DNA of 64,000 nt from Pseudomonas sp. GV085. Lineage in GTDB: Bacteria > Pseudomonadota > Gammaproteobacteria > Pseudomonadales > Pseudomonadaceae. The position numbers and the translations under genes are program-made. A model generated the notes under the pieces. The model saw only the letters and a program-made list of their open reading frames with translations, searched no databases and had not been told where the DNA came from. Below, one piece after another: positions 16,817 to 25,584 of this stretch; the stretch's first letter is position 1, and every line of letters starts with the position of its first letter. Location of the stretch: positions 1-64,000 of the forward strand of contig NZ_QAOV01000015.1 in the NCBI RefSeq assembly GCF_003050925.1. Direction: 5' to 3'.

Positions 16817-16873
16817 TTGTGGCGAGCGAGCTTGCTCGCCACAAAAGATCGCAGCCTGCGGCAGCTCCTACAC
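16817..16873. repeat. Chimeric REP element
   Basis: A perfect palindromic REP (TTGTGGCGAGCGAGC and complement, 16817-16844) is joined directly to half of the other REP family (GATCGCAGCCTGCGGCAGCTC, given here in part; 16847-16871). The two halves come from different families, unlike normal REPINs in which the arms match. Confidence 0.8.
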
Positions 16874-16922
16874 TTACTGTGTGCATCTGAGCACTGGCGA
16901 CCACACAAGAGGAGTCAGCCCC

Positions 16923-17084
16923 ATGATTGACCGCGAAAGTATCTGCGATTGCCCGAAATGTTCCTGCAAACTCGGTGAACATCCGATTGCCCGTCACGGC
17001 AAGCACTATTGCTGCGAAGCCTGTGCCAAGCATCACGAGCATGGCGAAGCGTGCGCTTCCCAAGGCTGCAAGTGTGCCCACTGA
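16923..17084 (+). CDS. Bacterial metallothionein
   Basis: A 53-residue cysteine-rich metal-binding protein like SmtA and Pseudomonas PmtA. Ten Cys (8, 10, 13, 15, 30, 31, 34, 44, 49, 51) and seven His fit the zinc/cadmium-binding fold. The first half has CDCPKCSC and the second YCCEACAKHHEHG and CASQGCKC. It binds and buffers zinc or cadmium in the cytoplasm. AGAGGAG lies upstream of ATG 16923. The gene stands alone; a hairpin just downstream probably ends its transcript. Confidence 0.92.
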   Translation: MIDRESICDCPKCSCKLGEHPIARHGKHYCCEACAKHHEHGEACASQGCKCAH

Positions 17085-17099
17085 AAATCACGGCACACG

Positions 17100-17126
17100 C
17101 AAAAGTGGAGCCTGGTCTGGCTCCAC
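17100..17126. terminator. Hairpin between convergent genes
   Basis: Stem AAGTGGAGCC/GGCTCCACTT with a six-base loop (TGGTCT). On the minus strand it is followed by TTTTG, giving a rho-independent terminator for the gene at 17263-17490; on the plus strand it could stabilise or end the metallothionein transcript. Between 17127 and 17262 I see no convincing gene. Confidence 0.7.
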
Positions 17127-17262
17127 TTCCAGTCCGATCAGGCACTCGGCGCTTTTGCTGATGCTCCCCGATAGCGTGTCCAGACCGTAGTCCAGCCGCG
17201 CAGGGCTGCCGACAGGTGTCGCGGTCATTTTCTTTCTGCCCGATCCTGATGGTTGCCAGTGA

Positions 17263-17490
17263 TCAGTTCGTCGGCCGCCACTTGACGTTTTCCACGCCAA
17301 ATTTTTCCGCCATCGGCTTGCTGGTCTTTTGCACTTTCTCGCGTCCGAAACGGGGGATTCGCCCCACCCCTGCGTCGCAGCTCGCCCAATGCCAGGCTTC
17401 TGCGTTATCCATTTTTTCCAGGCGGATAATGAATGATTTCGGAGCGCCATGGAGGGTGTACTCGATGACGAATAATTTTGCATTGTTCAT
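17263..17490 (-). CDS. Small conserved Pseudomonas protein (DUF6555-type)
   Basis: A 75-residue soluble protein (starts MNNAKLFVIEYTLHGAPKSF, contains EAWHWASCDAGVGRIPR). It resembles a short family found widely in Pseudomonas and annotated as DUF6555; no function is known. ATG at 17490 is preceded by CCGGAGC, a reasonable ribosome-binding site. The open frame extends far upstream, but that part has low-complexity composition typical of a shadow of the AraC gene on the other strand. Similarity is recalled, not searched. Confidence 0.7.
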   Translation of the reverse strand: MNNAKLFVIEYTLHGAPKSFIIRLEKMDNAEAWHWASCDAGVGRIPRFGREKVQKTSKPMAEKFGVENVKWRPTN

Positions 17491-17636
17491 AAAGCTCCGG
17501 TTCCTCCCTGTTGTACATAAAAGGATCGCGCGCCATCTGGAAAATTCATTCGGTTTGTCGGACGGCGGCGGTTGCTGGCGACAAGTTCGGTGCCTCGTTA
17601 CCATGGGGCCTTCCCGCCCCCCAATGAACATAGACC

Positions 17637-18416
17637 ATGGCCCTCGCCGCACCACCTGACCTGAGTGACACCGATGTGCCCGTGCAACCGCTGGCTCGCA
17701 CCTATCCGCGGGGGTTGTACATCGAGCCTCACGAGCACGTCTGGGGCCAGTTGCTGTATGCGATGAGCGGGGTGATGTGGGTCGAGACGCCGCACGAGGC
17801 GCTGGTGGTGCCGCCGCAGCGGGCGGTGTGGTTGCCGCCCGGCGTGCCCCACGGGATTCGCGTGGTGTCCGACCTGCAAATGCGCAATATCTACTTGCGT
17901 CCATCCCTGGCGGCGACCCTGGATGACAGCGTGCAAGTCATTGAGGTCGGCGGTTTGCTGCGCGAGCTGATCGTCGGCCTGGTGGAGCAGGGCAACGACG
18001 GGCCGCCCGACTATTACGACGCGCTGGTGGGGCTGGCGCTGCTGGAACTCAAGCGCGCCAGGCGTTCGCTGCTGAAAATCCCGCTGCCGGACGATTCCGA
18101 CCGGCGATTGATGAATTTGTGTCAGGCGGTCATGGCTGCGCCATCACTGGATATTCCTTTCGAACAACATGCAGATAACGCCGGAGCCAGCGTGCGCACC
18201 CTGGCGCGGCTGTTCAAGGACGGTCTGGGCATGGGCTTCGCCGAGTGGCGGCGTCAGGTGCAACTGGCGACGGCGGTGGCCGAGTTGATCCAGGGCGTAC
18301 CGGTCAGTGCGATTGCCCGGGAGCTGGGCTATTCGCCAAGCAGCTTCAGTGACATGTTTCGTCGTGAGCTGGGTGTCGCCCCCTCGCAGTTTCCTGCGGC
18401 GCAACGCCAGGACTGA
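17637..18416 (+). CDS. AraC-family transcriptional regulator with cupin sensor
   Basis: A 259-residue regulator. The N-terminal cupin half has IEPHEHVWGQLLYAMSGVMWVETPHEALVVPP and WLPPGVPHGIRV, and probably binds a small effector. The C-terminal half has two helix-turn-helix units: ASVRTLARLFKDGLGMGFAEWRRQ, and VSAIARELGYSPSSFSDMFRRELGVAPSQF with the usual second-helix AraC signature. Target genes are unknown; the XapX gene and the oxidoreductase immediately downstream on the same strand are candidates. Start at ATG 17637 fits homology, though no strong ribosome-binding site is seen before it. Confidence 0.88.
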   Translation: MALAAPPDLSDTDVPVQPLARTYPRGLYIEPHEHVWGQLLYAMSGVMWVETPHEALVVPPQRAVWLPPGVPHGIRVVSDLQMRNIYLRPSLAATLDDSVQVIEVGGLLRELIVGLVEQGNDGPPDYYDALVGLALLELKRARRSLLKIPLPDDSDRRLMNLCQAVMAAPSLDIPFEQHADNAGASVRTLARLFKDGLGMGFAEWRRQVQLATAVAELIQGVPVSAIARELGYSPSSFSDMFRRELGVAPSQFPAAQRQD

Positions 18417-18522
18417 GTTCACAGGCGCCGTGCTTTGGCCGAAATTCAGAAGCACTTGGCCGATGCTCAAAGGTGTCGCCCTCTAGACTCAGCGCATACC
18501 TCAATTGCCCCCGGAGTCTGTC

Positions 18523-18696
18523 ATGAACCTCCTCATGTCACTGGCCATCGGTCTGGGCGTCGGTCTGCTCTACGGCGCCCTGGATTTTCGTTCCCCCGCA
18601 CCCCCGGCAATCGCGTTGGTAGGCCTGCTTGGCATGCTCGCCGGCGAAAAGCTCTGGCCGATGGGCCGAGAACTGGTGGCTGGCTGGGTCTCCTGA
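18523..18696 (+). CDS. XapX-domain small membrane protein
   Basis: A 57-residue protein with two hydrophobic segments (LLMSLAIGLGVGLLYGALDF and PAIALVGLLGMLAGEKLWP), the DUF1427/XapX pattern with the typical SPAPPAIALVGLLGMLAGE core. Function is unknown; family members often neighbour transporters or redox genes. GGAG lies 7-8 nt before ATG 18523. It is followed after 28 bp by the quinone oxidoreductase gene and likely shares its transcript. Confidence 0.85.
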   Translation: MNLLMSLAIGLGVGLLYGALDFRSPAPPAIALVGLLGMLAGEKLWPMGRELVAGWVS

Positions 18697-18724
18697 ACCC
18701 TTCCTTTATTCAATGGACACGCCC

Positions 18725-19681
18725 ATGAAAGCTCTGCAATTCGACAAAACCGGTGATCTCTCGGCCCTGCGCTACGTCGAGGTGCCGACCCCCGTGCCCG
18801 GCGCCGATGAAGTGCTGGTCGAGATCAAGGCCGCTGGTCTCAACCCCAGCGATGTGAAGAACGTGCTGGGACGTTTTCCCTACACCACCTTGCCGCGAAT
18901 TCCCGGTCGGGATTTTGCCGGGGTGGTCGTGGCCGGCCCGCAGGCGCTGATCGGCCGGGAAGTCTGGGGCACAGGGCGGGAACTGGGCTTTTTCGCCGAC
19001 GGTTCCCACGCGCAGTTCGTCAAGTTGCCGGCCAATGGCGTGGCGCTCAAACCCACGCACCTGAGCTTCGCCCAGGCCGCCAGCCTCGGCGTCCCGTACA
19101 CCACGGCGTGGGATGCGCTGGAGCGCAGCCTGGTGACGGCCGAAAGCCGATTGCTGGTCATCGGTGGCGGGGCGGTCGGTAGTGCCGCGCTGGCTCTGGC
19201 CAAGGTGCGTGGTGCCCGGGTGCTGGCGGCCGCGCGACGTCCGGAACAGGTCAAGGACTTGCAGGATCAGGGCTATCAGACCCTGCAACTGGATAAACCC
19301 GAAGACCTGGGGGCTCAGGTCAACGCCGTGTTCGCTGGCGGCGCCGACGTGATTTTCGACACCACCGGATTCTGGTTGCCGGCCTCGGTACCCGCCCTGG
19401 CCGCGTTCGGCCGTATCGCGATCATCGCAGCGCCCGTGGACGGTCACGTGCAGTTGCCGGCCCTGGCGTTGTATCGCAAGGGTGGCTCAGTGGTGGGGAT
19501 CAACTCGTTGCTGTACGGGGTACAGGCCTGTGCGGCGATGCTCGAGCAGTTCGGCAAGTTTTTCGATCAGGATCTGTTGCCGTTGCCCCGGGGCCTGTTC
19601 GAGTCGCCTTTGGCTGAAGGCCTGGAGCGTTATGCCGAAGTGAATCAAGGCAGCGGTGACAAGGTGATTCTGCTGCCATAA
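18725..19681 (+). CDS. Quinone oxidoreductase-like MDR protein
   Basis: A 318-residue member of the medium-chain dehydrogenase/reductase superfamily, zinc-free quinone-reductase type. It has the N-terminal GroES-like fold (VEIKAAGLNPSDVKNVLG, PRIPGRDFAGVV) and a Rossmann domain with VIGGGAVGSAALALA near residue 146 for NADPH. No zinc-binding Cys cluster is present. It probably reduces quinones or alpha,beta-unsaturated carbonyls using NADPH in the cytoplasm. It lies downstream of the XapX gene and the AraC regulator on the same strand, which could be its controller. Confidence 0.85.
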   Translation: MKALQFDKTGDLSALRYVEVPTPVPGADEVLVEIKAAGLNPSDVKNVLGRFPYTTLPRIPGRDFAGVVVAGPQALIGREVWGTGRELGFFADGSHAQFVKLPANGVALKPTHLSFAQAASLGVPYTTAWDALERSLVTAESRLLVIGGGAVGSAALALAKVRGARVLAAARRPEQVKDLQDQGYQTLQLDKPEDLGAQVNAVFAGGADVIFDTTGFWLPASVPALAAFGRIAIIAAPVDGHVQLPALALYRKGGSVVGINSLLYGVQACAAMLEQFGKFFDQDLLPLPRGLFESPLAEGLERYAEVNQGSGDKVILLP

Positions 19682-19769
19682 CCGCTCCCACAATGTCCGC
19701 AGCCGCGCAACGCCTTGCGCCGGCCTCGCTCTGTTAGAATCGGCCCCATTGACCCAATGAGGTGCCCCC

Positions 19770-20804
19770 ATGAGCGAACCGATTCGCCTGACCCAGTACA
19801 GCCATGGCGCTGGATGCGGTTGCAAGATTTCCCCCCAGGTGCTGGAAGTGATCCTGGCCGGCAGCGGGGCGCAGAACCTCGACCCGAAACTCTGGGTCGG
19901 CAACGCCTCGCGCGACGACGCGGCGGTGTATTCCATCGACGAAGAACGCGGCGTGGTCTCGACCACCGACTTTTTTATGCCGATCGTCGACGATCCCTTC
20001 GATTTCGGCCGAATTGCTGCCACCAATGCCATCAGCGACATCTATGCGATGGGCGGCGATCCGTTGATGGCGATTGCGATTCTGGGCTGGCCGGTGAACG
20101 TGCTGGCCCCGGAAGTTGCCCGGGAGGTGATACGCGGCGGCCGTGCGGTGTGTGACGAGGCGGGCATCCCGCTGGCAGGCGGGCACTCCATCGACGCGCC
20201 AGAACCGATCTTTGGCCTGGCCGTCACCGGTCTGGTGGAAAAGCGCCACATGAAGCGCAACGACACCGCCACCGCCGGTTGCCTGCTCTACCTCACCAAG
20301 CCCCTGGGCATCGGCATCCTCACCACCGCCGAGAAAAAGGGCAAATTGCGCAGCGCCGACATCGGCCTGGCCCGGGACTGGATGTGCACCCTGAACAAAC
20401 CCGGCAGCCGCTTCGGCAAGCTCGACGGCGTGACCGCGATGACCGACGTCACCGGTTTCGGCCTGCTCGGGCACCTGGTGGAAATGGCCGACGGCAGCCA
20501 GCTCACGGCGCGCATTGAATATGACCGCGTACCGCGCCTGCCGGGGGTCGAATATTACCTGGAACAGGGCTGCATACCGGGCGGGACGCTGCGCAATTTC
20601 GACAGCTACGCCAGCAAACTCGGACGCCTTCAGGAACTGCACAAACGCGTGCTCTGCGACCCGCAGACCAGCGGCGGCCTGCTGATTGCCGTGACGCCCG
20701 AAGGCCGCGAGCAATTCCTTTCTGTGGCCGCTGAGCTGGGCCTGAGCCTGGAACCGATCGGTGAACTGGTCGAGCGACAGAGCAACGCGGTCGAGGTGTT
20801 TTGA
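19770..20804 (+). CDS. selD: Selenide, water dikinase
   Basis: SelD makes selenophosphate from selenide and ATP. Length 344 residues, as usual. GAGCGCK (14-19) near the N-terminus carries the catalytic site as Cys (C16, with C18) rather than selenocysteine. DDAAVY and FFMPIVDDPFDFGRIAATNAISDIYAMGG are AIRS-fold motifs, and AGGHSID is conserved. The stop codon overlaps the selU start by one base, so the two form an operon that would supply selenophosphate for tRNA selenouridine. No selA or selB is in the window. Confidence 0.95.
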   Translation: MSEPIRLTQYSHGAGCGCKISPQVLEVILAGSGAQNLDPKLWVGNASRDDAAVYSIDEERGVVSTTDFFMPIVDDPFDFGRIAATNAISDIYAMGGDPLMAIAILGWPVNVLAPEVAREVIRGGRAVCDEAGIPLAGGHSIDAPEPIFGLAVTGLVEKRHMKRNDTATAGCLLYLTKPLGIGILTTAEKKGKLRSADIGLARDWMCTLNKPGSRFGKLDGVTAMTDVTGFGLLGHLVEMADGSQLTARIEYDRVPRLPGVEYYLEQGCIPGGTLRNFDSYASKLGRLQELHKRVLCDPQTSGGLLIAVTPEGREQFLSVAAELGLSLEPIGELVERQSNAVEVF

Positions 20805-21907
20805 TGTCTGTCGATTACACCGATTACCGCGGCATCTTCCTCAACGACCGGCCCATGATGGACACCCGCGCGCCGGTCGAATTCGACAAGGGCGCGTTTC
20901 CCGGCGTGATCAACCTGCCGTTGATGAATGACCATGAACGCCAGCGGGTCGGTACCTGCTACAAGCAGCACGGTCAGCAAGCGGCCATTGTGCTGGGGCA
21001 TCAACTGGTGTCGGGCGCGGTCAAGGCCGAACGCATCCAGGCCTGGGCCGATTTTGCCCGGGCGCATCCGGATGGATTGCTGTATTGCTTTCGCGGCGGC
21101 CTGCGCTCGCAGATTGTCCAGCAATGGCTCAAGGACGAGGCCGGCATCGACTATCCACGGGTGGGCGGCGGCTACAAGGCCATGCGCACCTTCCTGCTGG
21201 ACACCCTCGATCAAGCCGTGGCCCAGTGCGATTTCGTCCTGTTGGGCGGGATGACCGGCACCGGCAAGACCGAGGTGCTCACGCAACTGAACAACGGCGT
21301 GGACCTTGAAGGTCATGCCAACCATCGCGGCTCCAGTTTCGGCAAGCGCGCCACGGGCCAACCCTCGAATATCGACTTCGAAAACCGGCTGGCCATCGAC
21401 GTGCTGAAAAAACGCGCCCGGGGCATCGAGCAGTTCGTATTGGAAGACGAAAGCCGTGCGGTGGGCAGTTGTGCGCTGCCGTTGCCGCTGTACCAGGGCA
21501 TGCAGCAGTTCCCGATGGTCTGGCTGGAAGACAGCTTTGAGGGTCGGGTCGAGCGGATCCTGCGCGACTACGTGGTGGATCTGTGCGCCGAATTCATCGG
21601 CGTGCATGGCGAGGAGGGCTTTGCGCTGTTTTCCGAGCGGTTGCTGGCGAGCCTGAACAATGTGCAGAAACGCCTGGGCGGCGAACGTCATCGGCGCCTG
21701 CTGGCTTTGATGGAAGAGGCATTGGCGGAGCAGGCCCGCAGTGGCGCGGTGGATCTGCACCGGGACTGGATCGAAGGGTTGCTGCGCGAGTATTACGATC
21801 CGATGTATGCGTTCCAGCGCGAGAAGAAAGACGCACGGATCGAGTTTTCCGGGGAGCGGGGGGCGGTGCTTGAGTATTTGCGCGAGAGGTTGAATCAGAA
21901 GGGTTGA
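20804..21907 (+). CDS. selU: tRNA 2-selenouridine synthase
   Basis: SelU (MnmH/YbbB) replaces sulfur by selenium at the wobble 2-thiouridine of Lys, Glu and Gln tRNAs. A 367-residue protein: N-terminal rhodanese domain with catalytic C95 in YCFRGGLRSQ, then a P-loop domain with GGMTGTGKTEVL (148-159). HRGSSFG and LEDESRAVG are further family motifs. ATG at 20804 is used; it overlaps the selD stop, an arrangement typical of translational coupling. Confidence 0.94.
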   Translation: MSVDYTDYRGIFLNDRPMMDTRAPVEFDKGAFPGVINLPLMNDHERQRVGTCYKQHGQQAAIVLGHQLVSGAVKAERIQAWADFARAHPDGLLYCFRGGLRSQIVQQWLKDEAGIDYPRVGGGYKAMRTFLLDTLDQAVAQCDFVLLGGMTGTGKTEVLTQLNNGVDLEGHANHRGSSFGKRATGQPSNIDFENRLAIDVLKKRARGIEQFVLEDESRAVGSCALPLPLYQGMQQFPMVWLEDSFEGRVERILRDYVVDLCAEFIGVHGEEGFALFSERLLASLNNVQKRLGGERHRRLLALMEEALAEQARSGAVDLHRDWIEGLLREYYDPMYAFQREKKDARIEFSGERGAVLEYLRERLNQKG

Positions 21908-21924
21908 AGTTGTTTTTGCTGGCC

Positions 21925-22022
21925 CCTTCGCGAGCAGGCTCGCTCCTACAGTCGATCTTCATCAAACACAGGTTTTGTGTTCGACGCAGATCCAGTGTAG
22001 GAGCGAGCCTGCTCGCGATGAG
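21925..22022. repeat. Outward-facing REP pair between convergent genes
   Basis: Two REP copies with their CTCCTACA/TGTAGGAG ends facing inward, the reverse of the usual REPIN, separated by about 50 bases. It sits between the convergent selU and histidine-phosphatase genes. Confidence 0.85.
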
Positions 22023-22045
22023 GTCCGATCAAACGACACACAACC

Positions 22046-22717
22046 TCAGGTCGGGCAAGTCTGAGAGCCATTATCCAGCCCTTGCTTGTACACATGGCTC
22101 TGCAAACTGGCCTTGCCGTCGTGCCAGGTCAGGGTCAGCACATACAGCGAGTCGTAATCACTGGACTCCCAGTCGTCGATGATCTTCGCATCCTGGCCGG
22201 TGGCTTCGCCGGCCACCGTGTTGATCAGCTCCGGCAGGTAGCCGTGGGACCAGGCGGTGTAGATGACCGAGTTGTGATACTTGCCCTGGAGCAGTTCTTC
22301 GGCCAGGTCATCGGTGTCGTTGGCGGAAAAATTGATGTTCACCGGCAGGCCCAGCTTGATGGCGGCGGGGCTGATGGTCATCAGGGGGCGGATGTAACTG
22401 TAGGAATTGTCGAACTCGCCTTCCTCGACGTTACGGGTCGGGTTGGCCGCAAACACATAGTTGGCGTTGCCGAATTTTTCCGGCAGCAGCGTCGCCAGGC
22501 CGATGGCGCGGTTCAGGCCCTGGCAATTGAGCTGGCCCAGGCCGCCGGCGGGTTTTTCCCCGTGGCGCAGGAAGACCAGCGTCTGGGTGCCATCCATCGG
22601 TTGGGCGCGGCTAGGGCCGGACTCCAGCGACAGGAACAACGCGCTGACTACCAACAAGGCGGGCAACAAAAGGTAAACGCGATGTTTAAAGCGTTGGGCA
22701 AAATTGAACAGGTTCAT
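22046..22717 (-). CDS. Histidine phosphatase family protein, exported
   Basis: A 223-residue protein. An N-terminal hydrophobic segment (VYLLLPALLVVSALFLSL) acts as signal or anchor. LVFLRHGEKP carries the catalytic RHG of the histidine phosphatase superfamily, and the second conserved His may be in AWSHGYLPELI. Probably a periplasmic or membrane-anchored phosphatase; the substrate is unknown. ATG 22717 is taken as start (a GTG at 22738 is possible); neither has a strong ribosome-binding site. It is convergent with selU across a REP pair. Confidence 0.75.
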   Translation of the reverse strand: MNLFNFAQRFKHRVYLLLPALLVVSALFLSLESGPSRAQPMDGTQTLVFLRHGEKPAGGLGQLNCQGLNRAIGLATLLPEKFGNANYVFAANPTRNVEEGEFDNSYSYIRPLMTISPAAIKLGLPVNINFSANDTDDLAEELLQGKYHNSVIYTAWSHGYLPELINTVAGEATGQDAKIIDDWESSDYDSLYVLTLTWHDGKASLQSHVYKQGLDNGSQTCPT

Positions 22718-23080
22718 GAATAAAGGGATCTTCAGCACTATTCGGTTAAGGCTGACAAACCTTTACACCACGATTTGCCTGGTGCTTTCCATGTCGTTGA
22801 AACCGGTCCGTTTTCAAAGGAGTGGTGCTCTGAGTCCCCTGAACCCGTTTGGTTCGATTCCGGCCAAAAGCGCAGCAATGTACCGGTAACCTTCAACGGG
22901 TTGCAGCGAAGGATATCGACAGGATGTTTCGAATTTTTGGCTAAGGTACACCGGATGGTGTTGAAACCGGTCGTGATCTCTTTTGATCTCCTCTATCAGC
23001 GAGATTGATGGCTTCAAGGGATCGCTGAGTGGATATCTACATTATGATCGTCACTCTCAATGTCTTCGTGGATCCAGCCC
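22718..23080. other. Gene-free region with a 13-bp direct repeat
   Basis: No gene is supported over this 360-bp divergent region. It is comparatively AT-rich and must hold the promoters of the phosphatase and GST genes. GTTGAAACCGGTC occurs twice in direct orientation (22796-22808 and 22960-22972). GGTTCGATTCC near 22850 resembles a tRNA T-loop but has no matching stems. Confidence 0.5.
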
Positions 23081-23791
23081 ATGACCGATTTGTCCGCATT
23101 CCCCATCACCCGCAAATGGCCTGCCCAATACCCGGAGTGGATTCAGCTGTACTCCTTGCCGACCCCCAACGGCGTCAAGGTCTCGATCATGCTCGAAGAG
23201 ATCGGCCTGCCTTATGAACCGCACCGGGTAGGCTTCGACACCAATGACCAGATGTCCCCGGAATTCCTGTCGTTGAACCCCAACAACAAGATCCCGGCGA
23301 TCCTCGACCCCCACGGTCCGGACGACCGGCCGTTGGCGCTGTTCGAGTCGGGGGCGATCCTGATCTACCTGGCCGACAAGAGCGGGCAATTGCTGGCCCA
23401 GGAATCGGCTGCGCGCTACGAAACGATCCAGTGGCTGATGTTCCAGATGGGCGGCATTGGGCCGATGTTTGGCCAGCTCGGGTTTTTCAACAAATTCGCC
23501 GGCAAGGACTACGAAGACAAGCGCCCCCGTGACCGCTACGTCGAGGAGAGCAGACGCCTGCTCAAGGTGCTCGACGGCCGGCTTGAAGGGCGCGACTGGA
23601 TCATGGGCGAGCGCTACACCATCGCCGACATCGCCACCTTCCCGTGGGTGCGCAACCTGATCGGCTTCTACGAGGCCGGCGATCTGGTGGGCATTCAGAA
23701 CTTCCCTAATGTCACGCGGGTGCTGGAGCGGTTCCTGGCACGGCCAGCGGTGATGCGCGGGTTGCAGATTCCGAGTCCGGTCGCGAGCTGA
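23081..23791 (+). CDS. Glutathione S-transferase, Nu class (YfcG/YghU-like)
   Basis: A 236-residue GST. The N-terminal thioredoxin-like domain has YSLPTPNGVKVSIMLEEIGLPYE, with the TPNG motif in place of a catalytic Tyr or Ser, and NPNNKIPAILDP and FESGAILIYLA for glutathione binding. The C-terminal helical domain includes RYTIADIATFPWVRNL. Nu-class enzymes often have disulfide-reductase activity with two glutathiones bound. ATG 23081 is chosen over upstream ATG 23060 because family similarity starts there. Confident in family; physiological substrate unknown. Confidence 0.88.
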   Translation: MTDLSAFPITRKWPAQYPEWIQLYSLPTPNGVKVSIMLEEIGLPYEPHRVGFDTNDQMSPEFLSLNPNNKIPAILDPHGPDDRPLALFESGAILIYLADKSGQLLAQESAARYETIQWLMFQMGGIGPMFGQLGFFNKFAGKDYEDKRPRDRYVEESRRLLKVLDGRLEGRDWIMGERYTIADIATFPWVRNLIGFYEAGDLVGIQNFPNVTRVLERFLARPAVMRGLQIPSPVAS

Positions 23792-23803
23792 TCCACCGCA
23801 AAA

Positions 23804-23898
23804 CCTGTGGGAGCGAGCCTGCTCGCGAAGAGGCCGGCACATTCAACATCCATGTCGTCTGGCACTCCGCTTTCGCGAGCAGGCTCGCTCCCACAAGG
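23804..23898. repeat. REPIN (inverted REP pair)
   Basis: Inverted GGAGCGAGCC-type REP copies, here with TGTGGG/CCCACA ends, spacer about 45 bases. Placed 12 bases after the GST stop and just before the stop of the convergent flavin monooxygenase gene. Confidence 0.9.
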
Positions 23899-23911
23899 TG
23901 ATGTTGTGTTC

Positions 23912-25447
23912 TCAGGGTGCGCCAAAAAACGGCCGGATCCCGTGGTCACGGAAGTACCGTTCGATCACTTTCGGGTCCGCACACGTCTCGGCAATCGCCA
24001 CGTAGGTATCGGGCCGCAGCAGATAAAAGCCGTTGCGCCCCAGGTTTGCCGCTTCGAACGCCGGCCGCCAGTCGAACACATGCAGCGGTAGGTGGTGCTC
24101 GTGGCACCAGGCGATCATCTCGTCGCTGGTGTCGCCATAGACATGCACTTGCCAGGTCAGGCATTTCAGCGACTCAAAGTTATCCCCCTCACCGTCATGG
24201 GCCCAGGGCAGGCGATCGCCGCCATGCACGTGCCCGGCAACGCCCGTGCTCAATGGCATGCCCCGATAATTCAGGGTGATCTGCGACACCGTGCGAAACA
24301 GGAACTGACGGGAGGTTTCGAACGAGGTCATTTTCGGTAACAAGAACGGGGCCAGGCGCGTACGCAGCAAATCGGCAATCGGCCCGTCGGCGGTGACGAA
24401 GGTGAAGACCCGGTCGGTGGTGGCCACCAGTTTGCGGGCGAAGGCGATGCGCTCGGTTTCATAGGTGTCGAGCAGTCTGGCCTCGGCACCGCCGCTCAAC
24501 ACGGCCGCGAGTTTCCAGGCCAGGTTGATGGCGTCGCCGATCCCGGTGTTCATGCCCTGGCCGCCCGCAGGACTATGGACGTGGGCAGCATCGCCCAGCA
24601 AAAACGCCCGGCCGTCGCGGAAGTGATCCGCCACCCGGTGATGCACGCGGTAGGTCGAAAACCAGTTCAGTTGCTCGATTTTCACCTTCATGTGCTCGAT
24701 GGCCCGGCTGCTGACGTCCTCGAAGCGCAGGGTCTCGGCGTGTTCGGCGCGTTCGTCGCGCACCGTGCCGATCAAGCGCGCGCGACCACCGCTTCCCAGT
24801 GGGAACACGGCGAGGAAGTCCGCCTCATCGAGATCCACATGCAATTCGCCGTTGAATGTCGGGCCGCTGCCCTGCACGTCGGCGACGTAGAAAATCTGTT
24901 GGTAAGTCCCGCCGGGAAACCCGGTGTCGAGGGTCTTGCGCACAATCGACCGGGCACCGTCGCACCCGGCCAGGTAACAGGCCTGGCAGATTTCCTGTTG
25001 ACCGTCAGGCAGGTGCAGCGTGGCCGTAATGCCGTCTGCGGTTTGCTCGAAACCTGTCAGTTCGGTGTTGCGTTCCACCGTGATACCGAAGGCTTCCAGG
25101 CGCTCGATCAGCAGCCGTTCGTGTTCGTCCTGCGGGAAGATTTCGAGAAACGAGTAGGGCGTCAGGCCCTCACCGATCTGAGACAGGGGCAGGTGCGCCA
25201 CGGGCTCACCCTTGACCCAGAAGTTGCCGGCCTTTACTTGATGGCCGTTTTGCACCACGGCGTCGTCCAGTCCGAGCTGGCGATACAACTCCAGCGTCCG
25301 TGCCTGGACGGCCAGCGCCCGGGAGGTTGTGCCGGGGGCGGAGGTTCTGTCGACGATCCGCACGCGCACGCCCAGTTTGCTCAGCCACAACGCCAGGACC
25401 AGCCCGGTCGGGCCGGCGCCGACGATCAACACGTCGCTGCGGTGCAT
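23912..25447 (-). CDS. FAD-dependent aromatic monooxygenase
   Basis: A 511-residue class A flavoprotein hydroxylase (PHBH fold), resembling pentachlorophenol 4-monooxygenase, MhpA and related enzymes. Dinucleotide motif DVLIVGAGPTGLVLALWL lies at residues 5-22, the DG motif CDGARSIVRKTLD near 160, and the GD motif FLLGDAAHVHSPAGGQGMN near 285 for FAD and NADPH. The C-terminal thioredoxin-like domain is typical of the subfamily. It likely hydroxylates a phenolic substrate. ATG 25447 is preceded by GAGGAGGA, an excellent ribosome-binding site. No neighbouring ring-cleavage genes are present, so the pathway is unknown. Confidence 0.85.
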   Translation of the reverse strand: MHRSDVLIVGAGPTGLVLALWLSKLGVRVRIVDRTSAPGTTSRALAVQARTLELYRQLGLDDAVVQNGHQVKAGNFWVKGEPVAHLPLSQIGEGLTPYSFLEIFPQDEHERLLIERLEAFGITVERNTELTGFEQTADGITATLHLPDGQQEICQACYLAGCDGARSIVRKTLDTGFPGGTYQQIFYVADVQGSGPTFNGELHVDLDEADFLAVFPLGSGGRARLIGTVRDERAEHAETLRFEDVSSRAIEHMKVKIEQLNWFSTYRVHHRVADHFRDGRAFLLGDAAHVHSPAGGQGMNTGIGDAINLAWKLAAVLSGGAEARLLDTYETERIAFARKLVATTDRVFTFVTADGPIADLLRTRLAPFLLPKMTSFETSRQFLFRTVSQITLNYRGMPLSTGVAGHVHGGDRLPWAHDGEGDNFESLKCLTWQVHVYGDTSDEMIAWCHEHHLPLHVFDWRPAFEAANLGRNGFYLLRPDTYVAIAETCADPKVIERYFRDHGIRPFFGAP

Positions 25448-25584
25448 GAACCTGTCCTCCTCGCTATGTGGAACAAGTATGGTCCAGTCGGGGAGGGCGG
25501 CAACCATCGGACTGCCATGGCCGTAGCCGCTGACCTGCCATTGGTCGTATGGTTGGCCCGGACCAACGGATCAGATGGAACGAC

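Noticed and set aside
17088..17228. Minus-strand 46-codon frame (MTATPVGSPARLDYGLDTLS ...)
   Set aside because: Its 3' third runs through the terminator hairpin at 17100-17126 and its ribosome-binding site is weak. It may be a real short gene, but the evidence is too thin.
22840..22870. GGTTCGATTCC resembling a tRNA T-loop
   Set aside because: The flanking bases do not form the T-stem or acceptor stem, and no anticodon arm or CCA end is present.
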